A stretch of 64,000 nucleotides of DNA from Pseudomonas poae (lineage in GTDB: Bacteria; Pseudomonadota; Gammaproteobacteria; Pseudomonadales; Pseudomonadaceae). A program made the position numbers and the translations under genes. Under the pieces are notes generated by a model. The model was not told where the DNA came from and searched no databases. It worked only from the letters and a program-made list of their open reading frames with translations. Positions 42,966-52,980 of this stretch are shown in pieces. The stretch spans positions 558,001-622,000 of the forward strand of contig CP034537.1 in NCBI GenBank assembly GCA_004000515.1, written 5' to 3'. Position 1 is the stretch's first letter. Every line of letters begins with the position of its first letter.

Positions 42966-43750
42966 GCTCCCATCCCTCGAAACATCATGCCAAGGGAATG
43001 CTTAAGGTCACCCAGCAAGCTCATGCGGCCGACGATCAGGTCTTGCAGCAACGGCATGTACAGCAGTAAAAACGCCAAGCCGGCCAGACACTTCACCGGC
43101 ATCGCCAACGACGACACCTGTAATTGCGGGCTGTACAAGCTCAGCAGCGCCACGCCGAATTCCAGCAACAGCAACACCGCGATAAAGGGCGCCGCGTACA
43201 GCATCATATGGGTGAAGGTATCGCCCACCAGCCCCAGGAACACGCTGAAGCCGTCCGCCGCCGGCAGGGGCAGCCAGGTCGTGGCAGGCCAGATCAGGTA
43301 GCTGTCCCAAATCACCTGGGTCAGAACACCCAGCCCCAAGGTCACCATCAACAGGAAAATCGCCAACTGCTTGAACATGTGGCCGATGGGGGTTGCATCC
43401 GGGCCGAGGGAAGGGTTGATCTGACCGCCCGTCAACGCCCCACGTTGGTTATCCAGCAATGCCCCTACCGACTCGAACAACCAGAAAGGCATGGACAGTA
43501 ATACGCCGAGCAGAACGCCCAGGGCGGTCTCCTTCAGCACCAACCCGACGATCATCAATGCCGAATGCTCCTCGCCTTGCAGGGCCGCATGAATACTCGG
43601 CATTGGCATCAATGCCAAGACCATCACGATCACGTGCCGAGGCAGGCCGCGAATATGTTGGAAGCAGAACGCCGGCACCAGGATTGCGCAGGGATAGATA
43701 CGCGCCATGCCGATCACCAGGCTGGGCAGATAATCAAGATAGACCTGCAA
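42962..43750 (-). CDS. hrcT: Type III export apparatus membrane protein HrcT (SctT)
   Basis: 262-aa FliR/YscT-like membrane protein with about six hydrophobic helices; DNQRGALTGGQINPSLGPDATPIG is the family loop between helices. Overlaps hrcU by ATGA. Confidence 0.93.
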   Translation of the reverse strand: MQVYLDYLPSLVIGMARIYPCAILVPAFCFQHIRGLPRHVIVMVLALMPMPSIHAALQGEEHSALMIVGLVLKETALGVLLGVLLSMPFWLFESVGALLDNQRGALTGGQINPSLGPDATPIGHMFKQLAIFLLMVTLGLGVLTQVIWDSYLIWPATTWLPLPAADGFSVFLGLVGDTFTHMMLYAAPFIAVLLLLEFGVALLSLYSPQLQVSSLAMPVKCLAGLAFLLLYMPLLQDLIVGRMSLLGDLKHSLGMMFRGMGA

Positions 43751-43760
43751 GCGCGTTACC

Positions 43761-44024
43761 TCAGGTCGATGCCGAACGGGCGATCATGTCAAAGGTCAGG
43801 TTGATCAACTGGATCAACTCCACGCCAATCCAGCGCCCCGTCATCACCAACGTGATGCCTACCGCCACCAGCTTGATGCCGAAGGGCAGGGTCTGGTCCT
43901 GGATCTGCATCAAGGCCTGCACCAGGGAGGTCAGCACGCCAACGATCACCGCCACGATCAACGGCGGCGCCGACAGCACGACTACCAGCAACATGCCCTG
44001 CTTGAACAGCACGATCGGGTCCAT
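43761..44024 (-). CDS. hrcS: Type III export apparatus membrane protein HrcS (SctS)
   Basis: 87-aa FliQ-like protein with two transmembrane helices (MLLVVVLSAPPLIVAVIVGV and KLVAVGITLVMTGRWIG). ATG 44024 gives the standard MDPIVLFKQG N-terminus; the open frame upstream is not used. Confidence 0.93.
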   Translation of the reverse strand: MDPIVLFKQGMLLVVVLSAPPLIVAVIVGVLTSLVQALMQIQDQTLPFGIKLVAVGITLVMTGRWIGVELIQLINLTFDMIARSAST

Positions 44025-44031
44025 AGGCGCC

Positions 44032-44685
44032 TCAGAGGTAAGACAGGAACAGGCTGTCGAGCAACCGCGACCACCCGGAAACCAGCACAAACAAGAGGAG
44101 CTTGAGAGGCAGCGAAATCGTCATGGGCGAGACCATCTGCATGCCCAACGCCAGCAGCAGGTTGGAGACAATCAGGTCGATCACAATAAACGGAATGTAG
44201 ATCAGGAACCCGATCTCGAACCCCGATTGCAGCTGTGATAGCACGTAGGCGGGGACCAGCAGGATCAGGTCGTCACGGTGGGTGGACTGGGACATTTCCG
44301 GCGGCCACATGCGCACACTGTTTTCCACCAGGTGCGTCAAGATGTCAGGGTCGGTATTGCGCCCCATAAAGGCCCGCAGCGGTTGGATCGCGTGGCTGCT
44401 GGTGTCCTGAAACGCTTGCACGCTGCTCATGTCCACCGGGGTCACCTTGACAGCCTGCGCGATCTCATACCCCACCGGTGCCATGATGAAGAGCGTGGCC
44501 GCCAGGGCAATACCATTGATCGCCATGCTCGGCGGCACCTGCTGTACGCCGAGGGCATTGCGCGTAATCATCAGCACGATGACGATTTTCAGGAACGCGG
44601 TGCACACGATCAATAGCATCGGCATCAACGACACGCCACCGAGAAACAGCGCTAGCAGGAAAGGGTCGATACCTTGGAAACTCAT
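44032..44685 (-). CDS. hrcR: Type III export apparatus membrane protein HrcR (SctR)
   Basis: 217-aa FliP-like core of the export gate, with four hydrophobic helices and the family segments [20 protein letters not shown] and [17 protein letters not shown]. Overlaps hrcQ by 4 bases. Confidence 0.95.
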   Translation of the reverse strand: MSFQGIDPFLLALFLGGVSLMPMLLIVCTAFLKIVIVLMITRNALGVQQVPPSMAINGIALAATLFIMAPVGYEIAQAVKVTPVDMSSVQAFQDTSSHAIQPLRAFMGRNTDPDILTHLVENSVRMWPPEMSQSTHRDDLILLVPAYVLSQLQSGFEIGFLIYIPFIVIDLIVSNLLLALGMQMVSPMTISLPLKLLLFVLVSGWSRLLDSLFLSYL

Positions 44686-45713
44686 CGAGAAAAAATCACT
44701 CGGGACAGTTGCAAGCCCAATCGCCCATCCACATCCACCAGTTTTCCATGGCCAATAGGGCGGTCACCGTAATACAGGCCAGCCATCCCCGGCGCGTATC
44801 CCGACACCCCCACCACCGCGCCGGGAGCGAGCTGGCGCAGTTCCCCAAGGGATAACTGCAAGGTGCCGCAACGAACGCTCAGCCCCATTGCCAATTCGTC
44901 AAACGGTTCATGCCCGAATACATCGACCGGGGCCTGCTCATCAGAAGGTGAAGGCTCAACCCAATCGTAGCCCTGGCTCTGGTCTGTTGACGCGTCATCC
45001 ACACGTAGGTCCTCGATAGAAAAAACAGTAAAACGCAAAGTGCCGTTGTCATCGTCAAGACGCCCTCGCAGGTGATGGCGCCCCAAACACACGTGACCGT
45101 CACCACCGGGATTGAACATCGGCTGTTCCAGCATCAACACGTCACCGGGCCGTATGCTGCTCACCTTGCTGATGGACAACTGCGAACGCCCAAGCAGCAG
45201 CGACACCGACAGCGGTAACGACGAGGGCAGCGGCTGCGCCAGCGGTTGCCAGGGGCCCGCAGCACAGAGCGCCAGGAACGTCTCCGGAGTCATCCTCAGG
45301 CAATCGACGACCCGCGATTGCCCCAGCGTTACCGTCAGCCGACAACTGAACGGGGCTGGCCGCATACCTTCTTGCAATCGCAAGAAGCCAAGCAACGATT
45401 GCACTTGAGGACTGAGTTGATGCTGAAACAATGCCCAGAACCAGGCATCGGCGGCATTGCCCTGTGCCGCCAGCGTCACCGGGCAATCGCCGAGCAAACT
45501 GAGCACCGGCCCGGGCTCTGCGAACGTCAGCACGCCACACGCGGTTTCGAAGCCCAAGGCGCTTTGCCCGATAGGCGCATTACCTGGTTCAACGATCAGT
45601 TCGCCGCGCTGGCCGGCGGCCTGGAACGGCATGCGCAGGCCACGTCCCAGCCGACGAGAGGCGGCTACCGTCGCGCTGTCGACCACAGGCAATGTGAGCG
45701 GTGAAATCATCAT
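44682..45713 (-). CDS. hrcQ: Type III cytosolic C-ring (sorting platform) protein HrcQ, unsplit
   Basis: 343-aa FliN/YscQ-like protein with a C-terminal SpoA domain ([31 protein letters not shown]). Start MMISP at 45713 overlaps the hrpP stop. In P. syringae this protein is encoded as two genes, hrcQA and hrcQB; here one intact gene covers both, the older YscQ-type arrangement. Confidence 0.9.
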   Translation of the reverse strand: MMISPLTLPVVDSATVAASRRLGRGLRMPFQAAGQRGELIVEPGNAPIGQSALGFETACGVLTFAEPGPVLSLLGDCPVTLAAQGNAADAWFWALFQHQLSPQVQSLLGFLRLQEGMRPAPFSCRLTVTLGQSRVVDCLRMTPETFLALCAAGPWQPLAQPLPSSLPLSVSLLLGRSQLSISKVSSIRPGDVLMLEQPMFNPGGDGHVCLGRHHLRGRLDDDNGTLRFTVFSIEDLRVDDASTDQSQGYDWVEPSPSDEQAPVDVFGHEPFDELAMGLSVRCGTLQLSLGELRQLAPGAVVGVSGYAPGMAGLYYGDRPIGHGKLVDVDGRLGLQLSRVIFSR

Positions 45714-46161
45714 GCGCAGTCCGATGCAGCCAGCGACAGGTAAACAGGCTGCCTCAGGTCGGTGCTCAAACGGTCCTGGCAGCGCTGGCGCACGTCGCCA
45801 AGCCACGCGCGCGTGCGCTCTTCCTCGGCATCCAGTTCAACGTGCCAGGCCCTTGCTCGCGCCGCGCGCTGACGTCAACCCGGCCAAGGCGCGGCAGGAA
45901 AAAAGCCGCCTGCAGCGGCCATTGGCTGACAGCGTTGAGACGGGGTACCAGTTGCTCAGCGAAGGCCTCGACCAGTGCCTGGTCGGCCTGCGTCATTGAT
46001 GCGCCCAAGGAGTTGCTGAAGCCCTCCCCGTCGCCCTCGCCACGAAAAAGTTGCGAAAAAAACCGTCCCTGCTCCCACGGCAGCACGGTGCCTGGCGTCG
46101 ACTCGCGCTCGTCACGCAACGAGCGCGAGCGTTCAGGTTTGCTGGACGGGACCTGAGTCAT
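45710..46161 (-). CDS. hrpP: HrpP-like type III substrate-specificity protein; one frameshift near 45851
   Basis: 150 aa after repair. Variable Ser/Arg-rich N-terminal half and a globular C-terminus (WPLQAAFFLPRLGRVDVSA, AWHVELDAEEERTRAWLGDVR). A missing G in the coding-strand CAAGGGCC hides the last 48 codons; the restored stop at 45710 overlaps the hrcQ ATG. HrpP controls the switch from pilin to effector export in relatives. Confidence 0.8.
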
Positions 46162-46571
46162 GGCAATTCCTGCGCCAGCAGGACCGACAGTTCCTGCAGC
46201 TTTTCCACTTGACGCAGGCATTGGCTGGCTTGCTTTTGCGCGTGTTGTACCTCGATCACCTGGGCTTGCGTCTGCTCATGCAGCGCCTGCAAACCGTCTT
46301 CCTCTCGACGCGTGTCGGCAGACAAGGTGTGTTCCTTGGCGGTCCAGGATTTGAGTACCTGCAGCGTGACCACTTGCCCCTGGTGCTCGCTCAGTAACTG
46401 CGCGCTTTGCAGGACTTGCTGTTGGCGCGTCTGCTCCAGCGCGGCCTGGGCGTGATCGATGTGTGCCAATAACGCTTGCTGCTCGCGCTTGGCCTCACGC
46501 AACGCGCGCTCGGCACGGTCGGCACGGTACCTGCGCAACCGTCGCAGGGTCTCCAGTTCAGAAAGGGACAT
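46158..46571 (-). CDS. hrpO: Type III secretion protein HrpO (SctO, FliJ-like)
   Basis: 137-aa protein that is nearly all charged coiled coil (RYRADRAERALREAKREQQ), the FliJ/YscO type that links ATPase to export gate. Overlaps hrcN at its start (14 bases) and hrpP at its end (ATGA). Confidence 0.85.
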   Translation of the reverse strand: MSLSELETLRRLRRYRADRAERALREAKREQQALLAHIDHAQAALEQTRQQQVLQSAQLLSEHQGQVVTLQVLKSWTAKEHTLSADTRREEDGLQALHEQTQAQVIEVQHAQKQASQCLRQVEKLQELSVLLAQELP

Positions 46572-47919
46572 AAGCCGTCAGCTCCGTCAGTTGTTCGAGG
46601 GTGGAGGCCAGTGGCGAGGGCTCACGCAAGTCCTGGCGCAGGAAGTTGTCGACGGCCTGCCGGCTCTCCACGGCCCTGTCGGTAAGGGCATCGTTGCCCG
46701 CCTGGTATTCCCCCAGCTTGAGCATCAGTTCTATCTGCTGGTAAGCCGACAACAGCCGTCGCAGCGCGGTACCCGCCTGTATATGCCCGGGCTCGGCCAC
46801 ATTGCTCAGGATCCGCGAGAGGCTGGCCAGGATATCCACGGCCGGGTAGTGCCCACGCTCGGCGAGCTTGCGCGACAACACGATGTGACCGTCGAGCAGC
46901 GAGCGCACTTCATCGGCCACCGGGTCGCTCATGGAGTCTTGTTCGATCAGCACGGTGTAGATCGCGGTGATCACGCCCTCCCGGGTCACACCGGCGCGCT
47001 CCACCAGCCGTGGCAACAAGCTGTAGACCGAGGGCGGCAACCCACCCCGGCCCAACGGTTCACCCGCCGCCAGGCCGATTTCACGCTGGGCACGTGCAAA
47101 GCGAGTCAGGGAATCGATCAGCAGCAGCACGCGCTGCCCCTTGCGACGAAACCCTTCGGCAAGGGCCGTGGCTGTAAACGCGGCACGTGCCCGCTCCATG
47201 CTGGAGCGATCCGATGTAGCGCACACCAGCACGGCCTTGGCACGCAGTTGGTCGTCGAGTTCATGGTCCAGAAACTCACGCAGTTCACGCCCCCGCTCAC
47301 CAATCAGGCCGAATACGATCACATCGCACTCCACGTTGCGGGCGATCTCGGCCAGCAAGGTGGTCTTGCCGCAGCCGGCGCCGGCAAATAGACCAACCCG
47401 CTGGCCTTCGCCCAAGGTCAGCAAGCCATCAATCGAACGCACCCCCGTGGCCAGTGCCCGGCTGATGCGGGGACGCTCGGTGGGCAGCGGCGCTTCACAC
47501 AGCACGTTGGTCGCCGCCTGTGTGTCAGCATCGACAAACGCGCCAGGGCCGTCACCCGCAATCGGGCGCCCGAAACCATCCAGCACCTGCCCCAGTAAAT
47601 CATCCCCCACACGCACGCGATGAGGCACGCCCAGGCGCTCCACGCTAGCCCCCACCTGCACCCCTTCAAGGTTGCCCAAGGCACTGAGCACGGCATCCTG
47701 ATGGTCGAAGCCGATGATCTCGGCAAGCATGCTGTCACCGCCGGTTTTATCCACCTTGCACAGGTCGCCAATGCGCGCCTGGGGTAACCGGCATTGCAGC
47801 AACATACCGTTGACGCGCTGGATACGGCCCCGCACCGCCACCGGCGCAAATGCGGCCAAGTGGCTGGCTTGGCGCAATTGCCAAGCATCGAGGCGGCCCT
47901 GCAAATCCTGGGTCACCAA
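46558..47919 (-). CDS. hrcN: Type III secretion ATPase HrcN (SctN)
   Basis: 453-aa F1-type ATPase driving chaperone release and export. Walker A GLFAGAGCGKTTL, the FGLIGERGRELREF segment, Walker B VLLLIDSLTRFARAQRE and GGLPPSVYSLLPRLVERAG are intact. No frameshift. Confidence 0.97.
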   Translation of the reverse strand: MVTQDLQGRLDAWQLRQASHLAAFAPVAVRGRIQRVNGMLLQCRLPQARIGDLCKVDKTGGDSMLAEIIGFDHQDAVLSALGNLEGVQVGASVERLGVPHRVRVGDDLLGQVLDGFGRPIAGDGPGAFVDADTQAATNVLCEAPLPTERPRISRALATGVRSIDGLLTLGEGQRVGLFAGAGCGKTTLLAEIARNVECDVIVFGLIGERGRELREFLDHELDDQLRAKAVLVCATSDRSSMERARAAFTATALAEGFRRKGQRVLLLIDSLTRFARAQREIGLAAGEPLGRGGLPPSVYSLLPRLVERAGVTREGVITAIYTVLIEQDSMSDPVADEVRSLLDGHIVLSRKLAERGHYPAVDILASLSRILSNVAEPGHIQAGTALRRLLSAYQQIELMLKLGEYQAGNDALTDRAVESRQAVDNFLRQDLREPSPLASTLEQLTELTAYVPF

Positions 47920-48806
47920 CGCACCTCATAGCGCTGCCGGCCGTCGAAGATCAGCCGGCCGTTGTCAATGGAGACCAGGCGCAACCCCTCCACCTCGTCC
48001 CCCAGAAACAAGCGCTGGCCACCTTCCAGGACTACATGCCCATTCGCTCCGCCGACGATCTGCGTGATCTTGAATGGCGGCTGGCTGCTGCCCTCGCGCA
48101 CCCGGCTCATGACCGGCACCGGGCTCTCGAACTGCTCGCCAAACCGGACGAGCATGCGCGACAGCAGCGCCATCTGCTCCTGGGTCACCTCACCATTGAG
48201 CGAAACCTGCCCGTTGATCATCTCCAACTTGACCCGCTGCGCCAGGTCTCGTTCGTTAAGCATCTTGAGCAACTGCTGGCGGACTTCGGGGGCGGTGGCC
48301 AGATCTATTTTTGGCGAGGCCGCCTGCATCAGCGAGGCTTGGGGCTGATGATCGTCGGTGTTCATCAAGCCCGCTGCCGTAACCAGAATGGCGACCACCA
48401 GCAACCCTCCCATCCAGCGTTTTTGTGTCACCTTCGGCATCGTGCTCAATGGCAGTTCCGGCGATGTCCCAGGAGACGTCTCCAGCGCCACGGGTTCAGG
48501 CTCAAGCGGCCATGGTTGATCGGCAAGTGACACACAGAGCCGAATACCACTGATGGAAAATGGCAGGTCCGCAGACAGGTCGGCAATCTGCGCGAGCAAC
48601 TGCCCCGAGCCGTCTTGCACCAGCCCTTCCTCGGCCTGCACGCACCATCGCTCGACTATTCGGCGCAACCACACGTGGCGGCCCGCAATCGCCGGGTCAT
48701 AAAGCACCAGGTCAGCCTCGGCACTGCTACCGATACACCATTGCTCGCCAAACAGCGGCAAGGCCGCACCCTGTTGCGAACCGTTGAGCACACGCAACTC
48801 AAACAT
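47913..48806 (-). CDS. hrpQ: Type III inner-membrane ring protein HrpQ (SctD)
   Basis: 297-aa YscD-like protein: N-terminal FHA-like cytosolic domain (GSSAEADLVLYDPAIAGRHVWL), one transmembrane helix (WMGGLLVVAILVTAAGLM, about 145-162), and periplasmic ring domains. It overlaps hrcN by 7 bases. Confidence 0.9.
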   Translation of the reverse strand: MFELRVLNGSQQGAALPLFGEQWCIGSSAEADLVLYDPAIAGRHVWLRRIVERWCVQAEEGLVQDGSGQLLAQIADLSADLPFSISGIRLCVSLADQPWPLEPEPVALETSPGTSPELPLSTMPKVTQKRWMGGLLVVAILVTAAGLMNTDDHQPQASLMQAASPKIDLATAPEVRQQLLKMLNERDLAQRVKLEMINGQVSLNGEVTQEQMALLSRMLVRFGEQFESPVPVMSRVREGSSQPPFKITQIVGGANGHVVLEGGQRLFLGDEVEGLRLVSIDNGRLIFDGRQRYEVRW

Positions 48807-48854
48807 CGCCAGTCCTCATCGCCGCTGAAAAACGATCGACTTTTCGCCACGCAC

Positions 48855-50948
48855 TCATGCCACTGCCTCGTGCAGGTGGCCGTCGCCGTCCAAGTCAAAA
48901 CGCCCCAGCACTTTGACTTTGGAAGCACTGCCCAACTCGGCAAAAGACAACACAGGTACGTGGTTGAATTCTTCCAGTAGAAGGGTCCGCAACGGGCTGC
49001 GTAGGTCCTGCGCCACTAGCAGCACAGTCTTGCTTTTGGCACGCAGGGGGAAAGCTTGTTTGAGCAGGCCGATAAGTACCGCACTGCTGTCGTTATCGAG
49101 AGCAAAGAACACCCCGGTCTGGGTCTGGCGCAAGGCTTCGCGCAGGGTGTTTTCGGCCTGGGGTGACAGTAACCAGGCATGCAAGCCATCGGCTTCGCTG
49201 TGCTGGTGAAAGATATGGGCCTTGAGGGCAATTCTGGCGTAATCCGCCAGCGCTTCCGGCTCGCGCTCATGCTGGCCGTACTCGACCAGTGACTCGACAA
49301 TCAAGCGCACTGCACGCAGTGGCACGCCCTCACTTGCAAGGCGCTGCAGCACAGACGAAAAGCGCGACAGCGGCATGATGCGCTGCAACTCCTGCACCAA
49401 CTCAGGCTGGGTTGACTCCAGCCAACTGAGGACCGACTTGCTTTCCTGCACGCCCAAAAACTGCGGGCCGCTGAGCATCATCGCCCGGCTCATGCGTTCA
49501 AGGATCAAGGCCTGCGCGGTGAACCGCTCTAGCAGTTCGTCATCAAGCAAGGGGTGGTCCGGTGCCAACCAGGTCCACTCGTCTTCCTCCCGTGATACCT
49601 GCCCCCGAGTGCCCTCTTCTATTTGCGCAGTCAGGGCAGCATGCGCCACCGCCACCCAAGGTCCGATCGTCGCCTTGAGGACCGGAATTTCATGCACACA
49701 AAAGCGCAATTCATCGTCCTCAAGCGTGGGCAAGAACTCGATTTCAAACGCCGGGAGGGTCAAGCCCAGGTTGGTCACCAGCCCGTTGCGGGTCTGGCGA
49801 ATACGTTGCACCAACTCCGTTACGACGCGACTGCCGTGTAACCGTGTAGGGAATTGCAGCAGGTAAGGTCGCGAAGGGTCAAAGGCACGCAGGTCTTCAT
49901 CGCCATTATCTTGCGGCGCCACGGCGTTGGTGTCCTGCCCTTCAGGCATGTCCTGTTTTTTACGCGCCTGCGCCAGGTAATAGCCCAGCGAACCGGTTAC
50001 CAGCGCAATGAAAATAAACACCAGCGTAGGCATCCCCGGCAGCGCAGCGAACGCCAGCATGCCCACCGAGGCAATCATCCAGCTCTTGGGTTCGCTGGTC
50101 ATTTGCCGGGCGATCTCAGCACCCATGTTAGTAACGCCCCGACGAGCATCCGGTGCGACGCGGGTGATGATCATGCCGGCGGTCAAAGAGATCAGCAGCG
50201 CCGGAATCTGTGCGATCAGGCCATCACCGATGGTCAATACCGAGTACAACGCCATGGAGTCGGCGGCGCTCATGCCGTGCTGGAACATACCGGTGGAGAA
50301 GCCGCCCAGCAGGTTGATCATCACGATCACCAAGCCGGCAATTGCATCGCCCTTGACGAATTTCATCGCCCCATCCATGGCGCCGAACAACTGGCTCTCG
50401 CGGGACAACTGCTCGCGCTTGTCTCGTGCCTGCGCGCCGTCGATCAAGCCGGCACGCAAATCGCTGTCGATGGACATCTGCTTGCCGGGCATCGCGTCCA
50501 GGCTGAAACGCGCAGCCACTTCCGCGACCCTTTCCGAACCCTTGGTGATCACCAGGAAGTTGACGATGGTGAGGATCATGAAGATCACCAGGCCCACCGC
50601 CAGGTTGCCGCCCACCACGAAATTACCGAACGCCTCGACGATATCGCCGGCGTCCTGTTCCAGCAGGATCAAACGCGTGGTAGCAATCGACAGCGCCAGG
50701 CGGAACATGGTGGTCAGCAACAAGATCGACGGGAACGACGAGAAGGCCAACGGCCCCGGCAGATACAGCGCCAGCACGATCAACAGGCAGGAAATGCAGA
50801 TGTTGAGCGCGATCAGAATGTCCACCAACCAGGTGGGCAGCGGCACGATAAACATGAACACGATGGCCAGGACCACTACCGCGCCCAGCACTTCGGCGCG
50901 TTGCGCCACTTTGAGCAGCACGCGGTTGGCGGTCGCCAGCGCGGTCAC
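48855..50948 (-). CDS. hrcV: Type III export gate protein HrcV (SctV)
   Basis: 697-aa FlhA/YscV family. About eight transmembrane helices in the first 320 residues, including the conserved cytosolic loop DLRAGLIDGAQARDKREQLS, then a large cytosolic domain that forms the nonameric export ring. Intact. Overlaps hrpJ by 4 bases. Confidence 0.97.
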   Translation of the reverse strand: MTALATANRVLLKVAQRAEVLGAVVVLAIVFMFIVPLPTWLVDILIALNICISCLLIVLALYLPGPLAFSSFPSILLLTTMFRLALSIATTRLILLEQDAGDIVEAFGNFVVGGNLAVGLVIFMILTIVNFLVITKGSERVAEVAARFSLDAMPGKQMSIDSDLRAGLIDGAQARDKREQLSRESQLFGAMDGAMKFVKGDAIAGLVIVMINLLGGFSTGMFQHGMSAADSMALYSVLTIGDGLIAQIPALLISLTAGMIITRVAPDARRGVTNMGAEIARQMTSEPKSWMIASVGMLAFAALPGMPTLVFIFIALVTGSLGYYLAQARKKQDMPEGQDTNAVAPQDNGDEDLRAFDPSRPYLLQFPTRLHGSRVVTELVQRIRQTRNGLVTNLGLTLPAFEIEFLPTLEDDELRFCVHEIPVLKATIGPWVAVAHAALTAQIEEGTRGQVSREEDEWTWLAPDHPLLDDELLERFTAQALILERMSRAMMLSGPQFLGVQESKSVLSWLESTQPELVQELQRIMPLSRFSSVLQRLASEGVPLRAVRLIVESLVEYGQHEREPEALADYARIALKAHIFHQHSEADGLHAWLLSPQAENTLREALRQTQTGVFFALDNDSSAVLIGLLKQAFPLRAKSKTVLLVAQDLRSPLRTLLLEEFNHVPVLSFAELGSASKVKVLGRFDLDGDGHLHEAVA

Positions 50949-52018
50949 ACCTCGGCCCTCGAATCATCACCAGGGCGTGCGGGGAGTTTCTCCTGGCGAG
51001 TGAGCTCATCCATCACCAACAGAACGTTATGCAGCCCTTCCTGACGCCCACGATTATCGCGCCACAACGCCAACGGCAAACCTTTGAGCATCGGATAAAT
51101 CCCGTTGAGCGAGACCAACTGACCTGCGGACGACTCATGGCTCAAGTCACCGGCCAACCGCTGGACTTCGGCACACGCAATGCCTCCACCGGCATACCCC
51201 AGCAAACGTTGCAACAGCACCACTGCGTCGTGCTCAACCTTGAGGCGCTGAATCAACGACTCACAACTGCTCAACACCCCGCTCAAATGCCCGCAGCTTT
51301 GCAGCCCCAGCAGCAACGTGCGCAACTTGGCGCCAGGAATCGATGAGGCCTGCGCCGCAATATCATCTGCCAGGGCCCGACGCATCACATTGAGCCCGGC
51401 TGCAAATTGCTCCCCACCGTACACCCCCAGCAGGGCCTGCATCATGGTCGCCAGGGATTGGCGTACCACCACGCTGGCGTAGTACAAAGCACGCATTGCC
51501 TGGCGCTCTTGAGGGTCATCCGTAGCAGACTGCAGCGCCATGGCGATGTTCAGCCCAGCCTGGATCTCCCGCCTGTAGCGCACCTCGAGCTTGGCCAGTG
51601 CATCGCGCGCCAGCGCCGCTTCGGTCTTGCGCACTTCGGCTTCGGCCTGGGCTGTCACCTGCCGGAGTATCACGTAGGTACGAGCCGGATCGTTGCCGGT
51701 GATTTCCAGGAGTTTGTCGACGCCGGGCTGCTGCAACAGTTGCAGGCGTACGCGACGAGAGATAGCCGCCAGACTCGCCTGGGCCGGGTGCCCCAATTGA
51801 TCATAGAGTTGCGATAGCTGCTCGACCGGGGTGATGCGCACGCCCATCGAACGCTGGCTCAGGGCCTTACTGTTAAACGCCACTTCCTGGCTGAAAAGAT
51901 TGGCAAGGTCATCGACAACCGGCGCCGCTACCTGCACTTGAGAGCGGGTCGTACCACCAACGACAGGCTGATCCAGGCTTTGCAGCGTTTGCACATCGGG
52001 AGTGGATTCAACTTTCAT
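50945..52018 (-). CDS. hrpJ: Type III gatekeeper HrpJ (SctW, YopN/InvE-like)
   Basis: 357-aa protein with an HrpJ/YopN domain (LSQLYDQLGHPAQASLAAISRRV; ALYYASVVVRQSLATMMQALL). It controls the order of export and is itself secreted in relatives. First gene of the leftward operon, 28 bases after a perfect hrp box. Confidence 0.93.
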   Translation of the reverse strand: MKVESTPDVQTLQSLDQPVVGGTTRSQVQVAAPVVDDLANLFSQEVAFNSKALSQRSMGVRITPVEQLSQLYDQLGHPAQASLAAISRRVRLQLLQQPGVDKLLEITGNDPARTYVILRQVTAQAEAEVRKTEAALARDALAKLEVRYRREIQAGLNIAMALQSATDDPQERQAMRALYYASVVVRQSLATMMQALLGVYGGEQFAAGLNVMRRALADDIAAQASSIPGAKLRTLLLGLQSCGHLSGVLSSCESLIQRLKVEHDAVVLLQRLLGYAGGGIACAEVQRLAGDLSHESSAGQLVSLNGIYPMLKGLPLALWRDNRGRQEGLHNVLLVMDELTRQEKLPARPGDDSRAEV

Positions 52019-52046
52019 GGGCGGGCCAGGACAGGAAGTGTGTGCT

Positions 52047-52075
52047 TGTGTGGCAAGCCTTCCTGGTTCGGTTCC
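52047..52075 (-). promoter_or_regulatory. Hrp box of the hrpJ-to-hrcU operon
   Basis: On the minus strand GGAACC, 16 bases, CCACACA: perfect HrpL consensus, with the same 28-base distance to the start codon as the hrpF box. Confidence 0.95.
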
Positions 52076-52209
52076 ATGGATATCAACATTGCCTGAAATA
52101 TTGAAAAGACCGGCACGGCCTCAGACGGCTGCGTGCAAGCCGCTGCACAAAAAGCACCCATTTCAAGATATTTAATTATATAAATCAGTTAGTTATGTAT
52201 TTTTTCCGC

Positions 52210-52226
52210 TTGGCACAACCAGTGCT
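52210..52226 (+). promoter_or_regulatory. Sigma-54 promoter of hrpL
   Basis: TTGGCACAACCAGTGCT: GG at 52212-52213 and GC at 52224-52225 spaced by 10 bases, as required for sigma-54. It lies 54 bases before the hrpL start and is the expected target of the HrpR/S-type activator. Confidence 0.88.
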
Positions 52227-52279
52227 AAAGGGCTTTGCGTCGACACCATTTCGATAGCGTCTACCCTGAGGAAAAAATC

Positions 52280-52830
52280 ATGGATATCCCTATTGGTGCT
52301 TTAGCTCACCTTGTTGGCGGCTCGCCTCAATTCATGCTCCACCTGACGGACGACTATCAGAAAAAACTCCGACGTTTTATCCACAAGCGCGTACTCAACC
52401 CCGAGGATGCCGACGACATCCTGCAATTGACCTACCTGGAAGCCTGGCGCAGCAGAGATCGCTTCAGCGGCCAGGCGACGCTCAGCACCTGGATGTGCGG
52501 CATTGCACAGAACCTGATTCGCAACCACTTCCGGCGGCTGTATGCCAAACCGGTGCACTGCGAATTCGATGAGGCCCTGTGGCATGGCCAGGAGGAAAAC
52601 AACAACTTGGATTGGGAGTTCGAGATCAACCGCCGACTGGAAAAACCCTGATCGCTATCAAGGGCCTGCCAGTGGAAATGCGCAAAACGTTGTACGCATC
52701 GCTTGAGACCGACGGCAGCTACCAGGACACTGCCGACGTGTTGGACATCCCCATTGGTACCGTGCGCTCACGCCTGTCGCGGGCGCGCGAACAACTCAAG
52801 CGCGCCACCCACAACCCGTTGCATCCGTAA
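52280..52830 (+). CDS. hrpL: ECF sigma factor HrpL (RspL); one frameshift near 52645
   Basis: 183-aa extracytoplasmic-function sigma factor that reads hrp boxes. Region 2 is NPEDADDILQLTYLEAWRSRDRF and region 4 is YQDTADVLDIPIGTVRSRLSRAREQL. A missing A in GGAAAAACCCTG (52642-52650) splits the two regions; repair gives RRLEKTLIAIKGLP. ATG 52280 was chosen over the upstream in-frame start at 52235, which lies in the promoter leader. Confidence 0.93.
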
Positions 52831-52849
52831 GCCAGGCCAACCGGCCATT

Positions 52850-52876
52850 GTTGGGCGGCAGGGATATCTGCCCAAC
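52850..52876 (+). terminator. Hairpin after hrpL
   Basis: GTTGGGC and GCCCAAC pair over a 13-base loop, 20 bases past the hrpL stop, with no T run. Weak candidate terminator. Confidence 0.4.
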
Positions 52877-52980
52877 TTGATGAAGCCGTCGCAACCCCCT
52901 CGCCCACCCCGCCACTCGTCGCCCAATCGCCTGTATTTCCTTAAACAGTTGAAAGCGTAGAAAAATTTCAATAAAAATGC

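Noticed and set aside
49854..51044. 396-codon plus-strand frame opposite hrcV
   Set aside because: Shadow of hrcV with a His/Gln/Arg-rich composition typical of antisense frames.
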